Numbered from the stretch's first letter, positions 43,253 through 52,947 are shown. The stretch is 64,000 nt of DNA from Clostridia bacterium (GCA_910575405.1 CAJTER010000021.1:1-64000), one strand, 5' to 3'. Numbers and translations are program-made. The notes: generated by a model from the sequence alone, not told the origin.

Positions 43253-45499
43253 TCAGCCGCACTTGCTGTAGCCGCACATTCTGCAAATGACGCAGCCGCC
43301 CTCATGCTCTAAGGCTCCCCCGCATTCCGGGCATAGGGATTCGTCCGCTTCCTCTGCGAGCTGGTGTCTTGTGCCTTCCGCCGCTTTGCTCTGGGGTGGC
43401 CTTCTGTCTGGCCAGTTTCCCAGCTTTGTCTGCTTTTCATATTCCTGTTCAATCACCTTTGCAATTGCATCTGGACAGGATGTGCATTTGAGCCCGTGCT
43501 GGCGTATGGTCGAAGGACAGCGGATTCCCCTCAGCTGATCGATAATGGTATGAACATCAATTCCGCTCCGCAGGGCGATGGATGCAAGGCGCGCGGTGGC
43601 TTCACTCTGGCTGGGGCAGCCTCCGGCCTTTCCTGTATTTGTAAACACCTCACAGATCCCCTGTTCATCGTAATTTACGGTAATATAGAGATTTCCGCAT
43701 CCGATTTTGACACGTTCTGTAACACCTGCGGCAACATCGGGTCTCGGGCGCGGTACGATCTGTTGCCCAGTTTCCGGTTCGCTTTCCTTTTTGACAGATC
43801 CGATATTCAAAACCTGCTGGATTCTGCTGCCGTCCCGATAAATGGTTACGCCCTTGCAGCCTGATGAAAAGGCCAGGGAATAAACCTTCTCCACGTCTTC
43901 CCGCTGTGCATCCTTTCGAAAATTGACAGTTTTGGAAACCGCATTGTCCGTTCCCTTCTGAAAAGCCGCCTGCATCCGGATGTGATACTCGGGGCTGATA
44001 TCGTGGGCTGAAACAAAGATGCTGCGTATATCCTCAGGAAGCTCTTTAATGCCGCTGATAGAGCCTGCCTCTGCAATGCGCCGCATCAGATCGTCCGAAT
44101 ACAGGCCTCTTTTTTCAAGCTCTGCTTTGAGAACCGGATTCACCTCCAAAAGCTCGGTCCCATCCATGATATTGCGGATAAACACGTAAGCAAAAATGGG
44201 TTCGATTCCCGACGAACAGCCTCCGATGATAGAAAGCGTTCCTGTTGGCGCAATGGTTGTGATGGTTGCGTTTCTCTGGGGAAAGTCCTGAGGCAGGATG
44301 CTCTTTTCAAACAGAGGGAATACACCCCGCTTCTCTGCCAGCTTCCTGCTGGCCTCCCTGCCCTTTTGCGAGATAAAGGTCATGAGCGTTTCCCCCAGGC
44401 AGACCGCTTCATCCGTGTTATATGGAATACCCATCATTAGCAGGCTGTCTGCCCATCCCATAACGCCAAGCCCTATCTTTCGCGTCTGCTTGGTGGTATA
44501 GGCTATCTGCTCTAATGGATATTTATTCACATCAATTACATTGTCCAGAAAATGAACCGCATTTTTTACAGTCAGCTCTAGTTTGTCCCAATCTATCTCA
44601 ATTTTTTCGCCAGCAGGCTTCATCATCTTCGTCAGATTAACAGAACCCAAATTGCAGCTTTCATGGGGCAGCAGAGGCTGTTCCCCGCAGGGGTTAGTGG
44701 CTTCGATGCTTCCCTGCTCCGGTACAACGTTGTCCTCATTGAGCCGATCCAGGAAAATGATGCCCGGTTCCCCGTTGTTCCATGCTGCGTCTACGATTTT
44801 ATGAAAAACATCTCTCGCATTAAGCTTTTTTACTGTTTTTCCCGTATGGGGATCAACGAGGCCGTAATCCCGCCCCTCCTGCACTGCTTTCATAAAAGCC
44901 TCTGTAATGCCTACGGAAAGATTGAAGTTTGTGATTTCCGCATTATCCTTTTTGCAGTCAATAAAGGATAGAATATCCGGATGATCGACACAGAGAATTC
45001 CCATATTGGCGCCGCGCCGGGATCCGCCCTGTTTGATCGCTTCTGTAGCCATATTGAACACTTTCAGAAAACTGATAGGGCCGCTGGCTACTCCCCCGGT
45101 GGAATTGACCGTACTTCCTTCAGGGCGCAGCTTTGAAAAGGAAAACCCGGTTCCTCCGCCGCTTTTGTGGATCAGAGCCGCCTGCTTGATGGCTTCAAAA
45201 ATGGACTCCATACTGTCTTCAATTGGCAGTACAAAGCAAGCGGAAAGCTGGCCCAGATCCCGCCCTGCATTCATCAAGGTAGGGGAATTGGGGAGAAACT
45301 CCAAGTTCGTCATCATATTAAAAAATATATCCTCTGTCTTGACGCAGTCCGCATTTTCGTCATGCAGTCTGTCTGCTGCTGCAATTGCTTTTGCAACCCG
45401 GTGAAAGAGTCCCTCCACTGTCTCAATGGGGTTGTTGTTTTCATCCCTTGCAAGATATCTCTGCTGCAAAACGGCTCTGGCATTTTCATTGATATTCAT
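43253..45499 (-). CDS. nrdJ: Adenosylcobalamin-dependent ribonucleotide reductase (class II)
   Basis: Reduces ribonucleotides using B12. 748 residues: PNSPTLMNAGR and LSACFVLPIEDSM (substrate and redox Cys), GGGTGFSFS, NPCGEQPLLPHESCNLGS (active site), and a C-terminal TSCPD region with a zinc-ribbon end (CPECGG, CVICRMCGYSKCG). Start ATG 45,499 follows CGAGGAG. No cobalamin riboswitch is seen; the gene has its own promoter. Confidence 0.95.
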   Translation of the reverse strand: MNINENARAVLQQRYLARDENNNPIETVEGLFHRVAKAIAAADRLHDENADCVKTEDIFFNMMTNLEFLPNSPTLMNAGRDLGQLSACFVLPIEDSMESIFEAIKQAALIHKSGGGTGFSFSKLRPEGSTVNSTGGVASGPISFLKVFNMATEAIKQGGSRRGANMGILCVDHPDILSFIDCKKDNAEITNFNLSVGITEAFMKAVQEGRDYGLVDPHTGKTVKKLNARDVFHKIVDAAWNNGEPGIIFLDRLNEDNVVPEQGSIEATNPCGEQPLLPHESCNLGSVNLTKMMKPAGEKIEIDWDKLELTVKNAVHFLDNVIDVNKYPLEQIAYTTKQTRKIGLGVMGWADSLLMMGIPYNTDEAVCLGETLMTFISQKGREASRKLAEKRGVFPLFEKSILPQDFPQRNATITTIAPTGTLSIIGGCSSGIEPIFAYVFIRNIMDGTELLEVNPVLKAELEKRGLYSDDLMRRIAEAGSISGIKELPEDIRSIFVSAHDISPEYHIRMQAAFQKGTDNAVSKTVNFRKDAQREDVEKVYSLAFSSGCKGVTIYRDGSRIQQVLNIGSVKKESEPETGQQIVPRPRPDVAAGVTERVKIGCGNLYITVNYDEQGICEVFTNTGKAGGCPSQSEATARLASIALRSGIDVHTIIDQLRGIRCPSTIRQHGLKCTSCPDAIAKVIEQEYEKQTKLGNWPDRRPPQSKAAEGTRHQLAEEADESLCPECGGALEHEGGCVICRMCGYSKCG

Positions 45500-45532
45500 T
45501 CTTTTATCTCCTCGTGCTAAAGTATACCACAT

Positions 45533-45560
45533 ATTGTATCATTTATTTGTAATTTGTCAA
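45533..45560 (-). promoter_or_regulatory. Promoter of nrdJ, with possible NrdR box
   Basis: -35 TTGACA (45,555-45,560), 16-base spacer, -10 TACAAT (45,533-45,538). ATACAATATGTGG across the -10 partly resembles an NrdR box; a single imperfect copy is weak evidence. Confidence 0.7.
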
Positions 45561-45893
45561 CATTTTGTATTTTATCAAGCTGTAATAATGGAACAGGAAG
45601 TAAAACCCTGCCTGCAGCAGGCAGCAAAACGAGCATCATACTCATACAGCAAGCCTTAATACCAAATTAATAAATTAGAATGTAAAGATAGTATTTATAA
45701 TACACAAATTAATTATACTAATCGGACAACTATAAGCAAATTAATTAAATAAACAGCAAATCAATTCCATGTATACTGCAAATAAATTCTTGCATTACGT
45801 ATAAGAAACACGTAGAATACCATTATGAAAAGCAGCAATAAGAATGCTGTTAAAACGAAAAAAGAAAAGAAAGGATAAAAAGGCGCATATAAC
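45561..45893. other. AT-rich intergenic region before eutH
   Basis: No gene seen in 333 bases. A near-perfect palindrome CTGCCTGCAGCAGGCAG lies at 45,608-45,624 and could be a protein site or hairpin. The rest is AT-rich and likely carries the eutH promoter, which I could not place with confidence. Confidence 0.45.
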
Positions 45894-47048
45894 ATGCGCG
45901 GTGAAATTGTGGATCATTTGAGTTTGAATCAGATTGTTATTGACGTAATGGTTGTGTTTATGGTTCTGGGAGGCTTTGATAAGATAACGAAGAAGCGGTT
46001 TAATCTGGGCCTTGCGGATGAGTTTGAGGCAGGCTTTCATGCCTTGGGAGAGCTGTCCCTTTCTATGCTGGGGATTCTCGCTTTTGCGCCGGTACTGACG
46101 AAAATTCTGTTGTTTGCGGCCGGACCTGTCTATGAATTCCTGGGTGCAGATCCTGCTATGATGGCCGGTTCCTTTTTGGGAATGGATATGGGCGCTTATT
46201 CTGTGGCTCACGAAATGACGGCTTCTGAGGATGTTGCGGATTTTTCCGGCCTGATTTTAGGCGGTATGATGGGAACGACTATTGTATTTACCATTCCTGT
46301 TGCCATTAGCATTTTGAAAAAAGAGGATTATCCTTACCTTGCTCAAGGTATCTTGTATGGTGTAACGACCATCCCTATCGGCTGTCTGGCAGGAGGTATT
46401 GCAGCAGGATATGAGCTTTCCATGATTTTGAGAAATCTGGTTCCTATCATCCTTTTTGCTGGTCTGATAGTTTTAGGTCTGAAGCTAATTCCAGACAAAT
46501 TAATCAAAGGCTTTAAAATATTTGGAGATGTGATCGTTGCAGTCATTACGGCTGCTCTGGTAGCTGCCATTGTAGAGGCGCTTACAGGCTTTACGATTAT
46601 CCCGGGCATGGCGCCTCTGACCGAGGGATTTGAAATCGTAGGGAATATTGCAATCATGCTGGCAGGGGCATTCCCTATGGTATGCATGATTACCAAAAAG
46701 CTGAAAAGGCCTCTGCAAAAGCTGGGCTCGAAAATCGGCATCAATGATATGGCTGCGGCCGGGCTTGTGGCAAGTATGGCCAATAATATTCCTATGTGCG
46801 GCATGGTCAAGGACATGAATCCACGTGGAAAAATTCTAAATGCAGCCTTTGTTGTCAGCGGAACCTTTATTATCGGCGATGATCTGGCTTTTACGGCCAG
46901 CGTAAATAAGGAAATGATCCTGCCGGTTATTATCGGAAAAGGTACGGCAGGAATCACCGCAGTCCTGGTTGCCTGGTTTGCGACTAAAAAAGCTGCTGCG
47001 GCAGATACGAAAGATGAGCCCTGTCAGGTTCCGATGTCTGCAAATTAA
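45894..47048 (+). CDS. eutH: EutH-like ethanolamine permease
   Basis: Membrane protein of 384 residues with about ten hydrophobic segments, family EutH (ethanolamine uptake). Typical stretches: GSFLGMDMGAYSVAHEM, LILGGMMGTTIVFTIPVA, LVASMANNIPMCGMVKDM, SGTFIIGDDLAFTASV. No other eut gene or microcompartment gene is in the window, so it either serves a distant eut locus or another amine. Start ATG 45,894 with AAAGG upstream; a shorter N-terminus is possible. Confidence 0.9.
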   Translation: MRGEIVDHLSLNQIVIDVMVVFMVLGGFDKITKKRFNLGLADEFEAGFHALGELSLSMLGILAFAPVLTKILLFAAGPVYEFLGADPAMMAGSFLGMDMGAYSVAHEMTASEDVADFSGLILGGMMGTTIVFTIPVAISILKKEDYPYLAQGILYGVTTIPIGCLAGGIAAGYELSMILRNLVPIILFAGLIVLGLKLIPDKLIKGFKIFGDVIVAVITAALVAAIVEALTGFTIIPGMAPLTEGFEIVGNIAIMLAGAFPMVCMITKKLKRPLQKLGSKIGINDMAAAGLVASMANNIPMCGMVKDMNPRGKILNAAFVVSGTFIIGDDLAFTASVNKEMILPVIIGKGTAGITAVLVAWFATKKAAAADTKDEPCQVPMSAN

Positions 47049-47052
47049 ATAC

Positions 47053-47094
47053 AAAGCCGGTTGGTTCTTTTCAATAAGGCCAACCGGCTTTTTT
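47053..47094 (+). terminator. Terminator of eutH
   Basis: AAGCCGGTTGG and CCAACCGGCTT form an 11-base stem followed by TTTTT. Confidence 0.92.
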
Positions 47095-47111
47095 AGACAG
47101 CTTTTATTCTC

Positions 47112-48752
47112 CTATCTCCTGTTTCTGCATATCTCGATTTTCCCTGCAGGATTTCTTTTGTAAATTTGTTTTCCATTTATATAGGTTTCTTCTACACAAA
47201 TTGTGTCGATCTCCTCCTGCGGTAGTTCAAAAATATCCTGATCCAAAACAATGAAATCTGCTGCGTAGCCTTCCTTTAGCTGTCCTATGTCTTCAAAGCC
47301 TGCAATCTCTGCGCTTTCCTTTGTGTAGAGCCTGATTGCCGTTTCCAGATCCACGCCTTCCTGCTGTCCGCAGTCCGTCCCATCCCAAGCCTTTCTTGTA
47401 ACAGCCGCTTTTATGGATACAAACGGGTTTGACGGTTCTGCCCAGGCGGTAGCCGGAGCATCTGTAGAAAGGCAGAGCTTTATGCCTGCCTGCAGCATCT
47501 GCTTTATGGGATATGTTTTTTGTGTCCGTTCCATACCCAGATTCGTGATATAGCTCTCAATCTCGGAGTAAAGGAAGATAGGCTGCGTCGCGATGCCATA
47601 CCCCTTTTCTGCCGCCTGCCGGATAGCTCGGCTGTCCGGTTCTGTGACATGCTCCAGCCGAAGGTGGGGAGCCGCACCATTCATCCAGTTTTCCTCCCTG
47701 CTAATCCGATCGATAATCCAGTCGATGGCTGCTCCGCCCATGGCATGGACTGAGAGCTGGCAGCCATATTTTTTACAGAAGGAAATGGCGCTTTCCAGGA
47801 GTTCTTCCGTACAGACGGGCATTCCGGTTTCTTCGGTTCCTGGGTAAGGTTCTTTTACCCAAGCAGTCCTTCCGGAAATGCTTCCATCGCTTATGAGCTT
47901 CAGCCCGGCAATTCGGATCTGCTGATGGTTTCTCAAATATTCGGGCAAAAAACGAAAGCTTTCATCCTCTGCAAAATATTCCCACATATAATAAAGCGCT
48001 GCCTTCTGCGCAAATCCCTTTTCTACCGCTTTACAATATTCTGTAAAATGATCGCCTGGCTGCAGGTTTCCCATATCTCCCATTGCCGTGATCCCCTGAG
48101 AGGCTAGAAGATGTCCGAGCTCTAACAGATCCTCTGTAACATCCTCCTTTGTTTTCTCCGGCATAACTCGTGCTATGAGATCTCTTGCCGCCTCCCGCAG
48201 GATCCCGGTAGGCTCGCCGTTTTCATCCCGCTCAATGAGTCCGCCGGGAGGATCCGGGGTGTTCCGATCAATTCCCGCAAGCTCCAGCGCTCTGCTGTTC
48301 ACACACCGGATATGCAGGCATGTTCTTACAATGCAGACGGGAGCATCGGAGCAGCCTTTATCCAGATCCCACCTGTTTGGGCTTCTGTGTTCAGAAAGCT
48401 TTCCTTCATCATAGCCCCAGCCTAAAATCCACGCTTCTTGGCCCTGTCTTTCACGTACTTCCTGGATCTTCCCTGTCATCTCTTCAATAGAATGCACATT
48501 GGGAGGCAAACAGGATATCTGCCTGCTCATATCGGCCAGCATTACAGGATGCATATGTGCATCGACAAAGCCCGGGAGCACCCGTCTGCTGCCCAACTTT
48601 ATTACAGGATACCCACACGCAGGGAGTTCCTGCTCATTTCCAATCCATTTGATCCTTCCGTTCTCAAGAATCATTGAGTCCGCATATGGCTTTTCTGCAT
48701 CTGCTGTGAAAATTCTGCAATCTGTAATTATCTGGTTTTCTTTCATTTTCAT
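47112..48752 (-). CDS. Amidohydrolase 3 family (YtcJ-like) metal hydrolase
   Basis: Predicted cytoplasmic metal-dependent hydrolase of 546 residues; substrate unknown. Metal motif GFVDAHMHP near residue 60, further His in LSVHAMGG and LRLEHVT, and Asp in LSTDAPATAW. Last gene of the metF-metH set, 50 bases after metH. Start ATG 48,752 has GGAGAGG six bases upstream; a GTG start 12 bases earlier is less likely. Confidence 0.88.
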   Translation of the reverse strand: MKMKENQIITDCRIFTADAEKPYADSMILENGRIKWIGNEQELPACGYPVIKLGSRRVLPGFVDAHMHPVMLADMSRQISCLPPNVHSIEEMTGKIQEVRERQGQEAWILGWGYDEGKLSEHRSPNRWDLDKGCSDAPVCIVRTCLHIRCVNSRALELAGIDRNTPDPPGGLIERDENGEPTGILREAARDLIARVMPEKTKEDVTEDLLELGHLLASQGITAMGDMGNLQPGDHFTEYCKAVEKGFAQKAALYYMWEYFAEDESFRFLPEYLRNHQQIRIAGLKLISDGSISGRTAWVKEPYPGTEETGMPVCTEELLESAISFCKKYGCQLSVHAMGGAAIDWIIDRISREENWMNGAAPHLRLEHVTEPDSRAIRQAAEKGYGIATQPIFLYSEIESYITNLGMERTQKTYPIKQMLQAGIKLCLSTDAPATAWAEPSNPFVSIKAAVTRKAWDGTDCGQQEGVDLETAIRLYTKESAEIAGFEDIGQLKEGYAADFIVLDQDIFELPQEEIDTICVEETYINGKQIYKRNPAGKIEICRNRR

Positions 48753-48802
48753 TTGCCTCTCCACCTGTCCCGTTAAAGTAAATGAACCATATCAGCGCCT
48801 GC

Positions 48803-51184
48803 TCAGATTCCAAAGACTTCTTTTGCTGCTTCTACCGACTTCATAGCATCCTTGCAATAATAATCTGCGCCGATCTTCTGCGCATAATCCGGCGTCAGCA
48901 CAGCGCCTCCCACCATAAATTTGCAATCAGGCGCAGCCTCCCTTACTGCCTGAATGGTATCTTCCATGCTTTTGAGCGTTGTGGTCATAAGAGCGCTGAG
49001 GCCTACTAAGCGGATATCCTTTTGCACAACTGTCTCAACTACTGTTTCTACTGGAACATCTCTGCCCAGATCCAGCATTTCAAATCCGTAGTTTTCCATA
49101 ATAACCTTGACGATATTTTTTCCAATATCGTGGATATCGCCTTTAACAGTGGCGATCACCACCTGTCCTTTTGAGACTCCGGCCTGACCTTTTTGCGCAA
49201 GGCGTTCTTTGATCAGCTCAAAGCCGCTCTGAGCCGCTGTAGCAGCCTGCATCATCTGGGGAAGAAAGATGGTTCCCTTTTCAAAGCCCTGGCCTACTTT
49301 ATCAAGGGCCGGAATCAGGTAATCATTGACTACCTCCATTTCGCTTTTGCTGTTCAAAAGCTCTTTTACTGCCTGGATGGTATCCGCTTTCATGCCCTTT
49401 TCCAAGGCAAAAAAGAGATCCGTACTCCCTTCCTGCGGCTTTTCTGCCGCATTGCCGCCTCCTCTTGTCATAGTTCCCAGACTGGCGTCGCTGTAGCGTT
49501 CAATGAATTGTTCTGCGTTCTTATCCCGGTTATGGAGCATTTCAAAGGCATAGATGGTTCCCATCATATCCTCATCGTTTGGATTGATAATCGGGAGATC
49601 CAGTCCGTTTTCCATAGCCAGCGCCAGAAATGTCCGGTTGACAAGGGGTCTGCAGGGAAGCCCAAAGCTGATGTTGGATACTCCAAGCACTGTATGAAGC
49701 CCCAGCTGTTCCTTCACCATCCGAACTGCTTTCAAGGTTTCTTTGACTTCCGCCTGCTGAGCCGAGGCTGTCAGAGTAAGGCAGTCGATAAAGACATCTT
49801 CCTTTGGAATGCCGTATTCCAAGGCGCTTTTGAGGATTCGCCGGGCAATAGCAAATCGCTCTTCCGCTTTGTTTGGTATCCCCTTTTCATCTAAGGTGAG
49901 TCCCACTACTGCAGCACCGTATTTTTTGACAAGGGGCAGGATTTGTTCCAGAACCGTTGCTTCTCCATTGACGGAATTTACGATTGCCTTTCCGTTGTAG
50001 ATACGCAGCGCTGCTTCGATGGCTGCGGGATTTGATGAATCGATCTGAAGCGGCAGATCGGTAATGGCCTGGATTTCCTTTACTACCTTTGGCAGCACCT
50101 GTACATCATCAATATCCGGAATTCCTACATTGACATCTAAAACCTGGGCTCCCGCGTCGATCTGCTGAACCGCCTGGGACAGAATATAGTCGTAATCCTC
50201 ATCAATCAATGCCTGCTTCAGGCGTTTTTTGCCCGTGGGGTTGATTCGCTCTCCAATGACCGTCACATGATCGATGGCAATGGCTTTTGTGCCGCTGCAG
50301 ATCCGACTCTGCCTGACGGCTTTTGCAGGAAGGGTTCTTGTTTTTTGTGAAAACCGTTTTTTCATTTCCAAGAGGTATTCCGGTGTGGTGCCGCAGCAGC
50401 CCCCTGCCAGACAAATACCCAGCTCCAAATATTGTTCCATAGCATCCGCAAATTGCTGAGGTGAAATGTTGTATTCACCAGTTCTGGGATCCGGAAGCCC
50501 TGCGTTTGGTTTTGCAAAAACGGGGAGATCCGTAAGACTGCACAGCTTTTGCATCAGAGGAAAGATTTCATCCGGTCCAAGGGAGCAATTGATCCCCACG
50601 GCATCGACCCCAAGCCCTTCCAGAGTAGCTGCCATACATTCGATACTGGTTCCTGTAAAGGTTCTCCCATTCTCTTCAAAGGTCATGGAAACCAGCACTG
50701 GAAGCTCTGTCCGTTCCTTAGCTGCCAGCACAGCGGCCTTTACTTCATACAAATCCGTCATGGTTTCAATTACAACGAGATCTGCGCCAGCTTCCTTTCC
50801 CCATTTCATCACTTCTGCAAATGCATCGTATGCTTCCTCAAAGGACAGGGTGCCTATGGGTTCCAGCAGTTCTCCCAGGGGGCCTACATCCAGGGCTGTC
50901 AAGGTGTCCTGGCTGCAGGCGGCTTTTGCTGCTTTTACCGCGCTCTCTATGACCTCTTTTACGGGGTATCCGCAGCCCTCCAGCTTGAAACGGTTTGCCC
51001 CAAAAGTATTGGCATAAATAACGTCAGAGCCTGCCTCCACATATCGCCTGTGAATGGATGTGATCAGCTCTGGATTTGTCAGGCTCAGGAGATCGGGCGA
51101 CTGTCCCGGCGCCAGCCCGCTCTGCTGCAGAGTGGTACCCATTCCTCCATCCAGCATATAAAATTTACTGTTAAAGTTCAGCAC
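48803..51184 (-). CDS. metH: B12-dependent methionine synthase lacking the activation domain
   Basis: Transfers methyl from methyl-folate to homocysteine. Domain order in 793 residues: homocysteine-binding domain (zinc Cys in GINCSLGP and GGCCGTTPEY), pterin-binding domain (VIGERINPTGKK, LDVNVGIPDID), B12 cap, and B12-binding domain with GDIHDIGKNIV. The AdoMet-binding activation domain of the 1,200-residue enzymes is absent and is encoded by the adjacent upstream gene, whose end overlaps this start by 14 bases. Confidence 0.94.
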   Translation of the reverse strand: MLNFNSKFYMLDGGMGTTLQQSGLAPGQSPDLLSLTNPELITSIHRRYVEAGSDVIYANTFGANRFKLEGCGYPVKEVIESAVKAAKAACSQDTLTALDVGPLGELLEPIGTLSFEEAYDAFAEVMKWGKEAGADLVVIETMTDLYEVKAAVLAAKERTELPVLVSMTFEENGRTFTGTSIECMAATLEGLGVDAVGINCSLGPDEIFPLMQKLCSLTDLPVFAKPNAGLPDPRTGEYNISPQQFADAMEQYLELGICLAGGCCGTTPEYLLEMKKRFSQKTRTLPAKAVRQSRICSGTKAIAIDHVTVIGERINPTGKKRLKQALIDEDYDYILSQAVQQIDAGAQVLDVNVGIPDIDDVQVLPKVVKEIQAITDLPLQIDSSNPAAIEAALRIYNGKAIVNSVNGEATVLEQILPLVKKYGAAVVGLTLDEKGIPNKAEERFAIARRILKSALEYGIPKEDVFIDCLTLTASAQQAEVKETLKAVRMVKEQLGLHTVLGVSNISFGLPCRPLVNRTFLALAMENGLDLPIINPNDEDMMGTIYAFEMLHNRDKNAEQFIERYSDASLGTMTRGGGNAAEKPQEGSTDLFFALEKGMKADTIQAVKELLNSKSEMEVVNDYLIPALDKVGQGFEKGTIFLPQMMQAATAAQSGFELIKERLAQKGQAGVSKGQVVIATVKGDIHDIGKNIVKVIMENYGFEMLDLGRDVPVETVVETVVQKDIRLVGLSALMTTTLKSMEDTIQAVREAAPDCKFMVGGAVLTPDYAQKIGADYYCKDAMKSVEAAKEVFGI

Positions 51185-51815
51185 AGTTTTTTCCTTCCTT
51201 TCTCAGGGCGCATACGTCCCGCAATGTACATTCACTGCAAGTGGCCAAATATCCAGTTACCGGATGATCCGCAATTCCCAGAATGGCAGTTACGGATTTT
51301 CTCGGGATCAGAATATGGCTTTGGTTCACAGTGAGGCCGATTTTTCTCGGTGCATCTAGTAGCCGTATCAGAGAGTCCTGCGTTTCGATAGGAAGATCTC
51401 CGTAGCCCGGACTATATCTGCCTGTCATAAAACCCTTTATCTGTCCCTTTATCTGCGCCTGCAAGTTATCACAGATTTGTTCAATCAGTACAGAGGCTCC
51501 GCAGTCCAGCAGAAAGGCATCTGCCATATCTCTTATCTGGCTTGTCCGGATGATCCGGTCAACGGCCGCCCCCAGGGTTGCTGCCATTACGGCTATCTCA
51601 AAACACCCTGCCAGATGTTTTTTAATAGCGCTTCCCTGAAGGGTTAATTCCCCGGATCCGCCAATTCGGTAGATTCCCTGTGGCTGCGCTGCTGCGAGAA
51701 GCTCCTGTTCACAGTGCGTGAGAGAATGTTCCAACTCCGGAGCTGCCTCCGTTTTTACGCCGAGTCTCTGCAGCCACTGTCTTCTATCTATATTTAATGG
51801 TTTTTCCAGTTTCAT
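51171..51815 (-). CDS. Detached MetH activation-domain protein
   Basis: 214 residues matching the vitamin B12-dependent methionine synthase activation domain; RYSPGYGDLPIETQ is the AdoMet-binding signature. It should reactivate oxidized cobalamin on the neighbouring MetH. A Cys cluster (CSECTLRDVCALRKEGKNC) at the C-terminus could bind a metal or an iron-sulfur cluster, an addition seen in clostridial relatives. Start follows the metF stop at once (TAAATG) and the end overlaps metH. Confidence 0.9.
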   Translation of the reverse strand: MKLEKPLNIDRRQWLQRLGVKTEAAPELEHSLTHCEQELLAAAQPQGIYRIGGSGELTLQGSAIKKHLAGCFEIAVMAATLGAAVDRIIRTSQIRDMADAFLLDCGASVLIEQICDNLQAQIKGQIKGFMTGRYSPGYGDLPIETQDSLIRLLDAPRKIGLTVNQSHILIPRKSVTAILGIADHPVTGYLATCSECTLRDVCALRKEGKNCAEL

Positions 51816-52676
51816 TTACAGCAGATCCTTTATTTTTTCGTAAACAGCCAGAGAAACATCCGGATTGTTCATCGTATACAGATGGATCCCATCCACACCA
51901 TGCTCTAAAAGATCGCGAATCTGATTTACTGCATATTGAATGCCCTGGGTGTAAAGCTCCTCTGGATCGTTTTCGTAAAGTCCAATCATTTTTGTAAATT
52001 CATGTGGAAGGCTGGCGCCGCTGAGAGCAACCGTTTTTTCGATCTGCTTTTTATTGACAATGGGCATAATACCCGCTGAAATCGGAACATTGATTCCGGC
52101 ATTTCTCACCTGAGCGAGGAAATTGTAAAAGCATTGGTTGTCAAAAAATAACTGTGTAATGAGGACTTTTACACCTGCCCCTATTTTGTATTTCAGGTTC
52201 TGAATATCTTCCCTGAGATTTTTGCTTTCATAATGTCCCTCCGGATAGCAGGCTCCGAGGATTTGCAGTCCGCTGTTTCTCTGCACCTCAATAGCAAGCT
52301 CGTTTGCATGGAAAAACTCCTTCTGCACCTGTTCTCCCGGTACAATGTCACCTCTCAAAGCCAGTACATTTTCAATGTCTGCCTCAGCAAACCTGTGAAT
52401 CATCTCGGTTACATCCTCCATGGTAGAATTCACGCAGGTCAGATGTGCCAAAGGTTCAATCTGAAATTTTTTCTTTATATTGGATGCGATCTCACAGGTC
52501 GCATTGTTATTCATGCTCCCCCCTGCCCCGTAAGTAACGCTGATAAAATCCGGATTACATACCACCAGCTTTTCTATGGTATCATAGATTTTGTCCAGTC
52601 CGGACTGTCTTTTGGGCGGAAATATTTCCAGCGAAAAAATCGGTTTTTTGTGTTGAAATAGTTCTGGTATTTTCAT
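51816..52676 (-). CDS. metF: Methylenetetrahydrofolate reductase
   Basis: Flavoenzyme supplying methyl-folate to MetH. 286 residues; FSLEIFPPKRQSG at the start with the catalytic Glu, SVTYGAGGSMNN, ALRGDIVPGE and ITQLFFDNQCFYNFL are family marks. Start ATG 52,676 follows AAGGAGGACAGC. First gene of metF-activation domain-metH-amidohydrolase. Confidence 0.95.
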   Translation of the reverse strand: MKIPELFQHKKPIFSLEIFPPKRQSGLDKIYDTIEKLVVCNPDFISVTYGAGGSMNNNATCEIASNIKKKFQIEPLAHLTCVNSTMEDVTEMIHRFAEADIENVLALRGDIVPGEQVQKEFFHANELAIEVQRNSGLQILGACYPEGHYESKNLREDIQNLKYKIGAGVKVLITQLFFDNQCFYNFLAQVRNAGINVPISAGIMPIVNKKQIEKTVALSGASLPHEFTKMIGLYENDPEELYTQGIQYAVNQIRDLLEHGVDGIHLYTMNNPDVSLAVYEKIKDLL

Positions 52677-52694
52677 GCTGTCCTCCTTAGTTGT

Positions 52695-52770
52695 GAGCTG
52701 CCGTTTCATATACAGCAGATGTTTATAAATTGCATCTGCTTTCATACGTTCATGCGGCATTTCATCGCTC
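52695..52770 (-). promoter_or_regulatory. Structured leader before metF
   Basis: On the minus strand three nested pairings occur: GAGC/GCTC, TGCCG/CGGCA, and GCAGATG/CATCTGC with an 11-base loop. The unpaired parts repeat ATGAAA three times. It does not match the S-box, THF or cobalamin patterns I know. The outer GAGC pair may lie at the transcription start and be partly untranscribed. Confidence 0.5.
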
Positions 52771-52771
52771 T

Positions 52772-52800
52772 ATTATACTACTTTTGTTCTTTTTTGTCAT
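52772..52800 (-). promoter_or_regulatory. Promoter of the metF-metH operon
   Basis: -35 ATGACA (52,795-52,800), 17-base spacer, -10 TATAAT (52,772-52,777). Confidence 0.8.
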
Positions 52801-52887
52801 CCTTAAATGTTTTTTTAGAATTCATGGATTTCTCTGTAAATGAAGCTTTCACATCCTGAACTGCGGAATGGAAACCATATATAACAA

Positions 52888-52925
52888 AAGCCGGACAGTC
52901 CACATTTATGTACCATCCGGCCAAT
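52888..52925 (-). terminator. Terminator of the histidine kinase gene
   Basis: Minus strand GGCCGGA and TCCGGCTTTT form a stem with a 20-base loop and a short T run, 23 bases after the stop. Confidence 0.65.
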
Positions 52926-52947
52926 TTAAATCATCAGCAGATTTGAT

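Noticed and set aside
45500-45893. Cobalamin riboswitch upstream of nrdJ
   Set aside because: The region is AT-rich, without the B12-box or the expected long structured leader, and the promoter lies only about 35 bases before the start.
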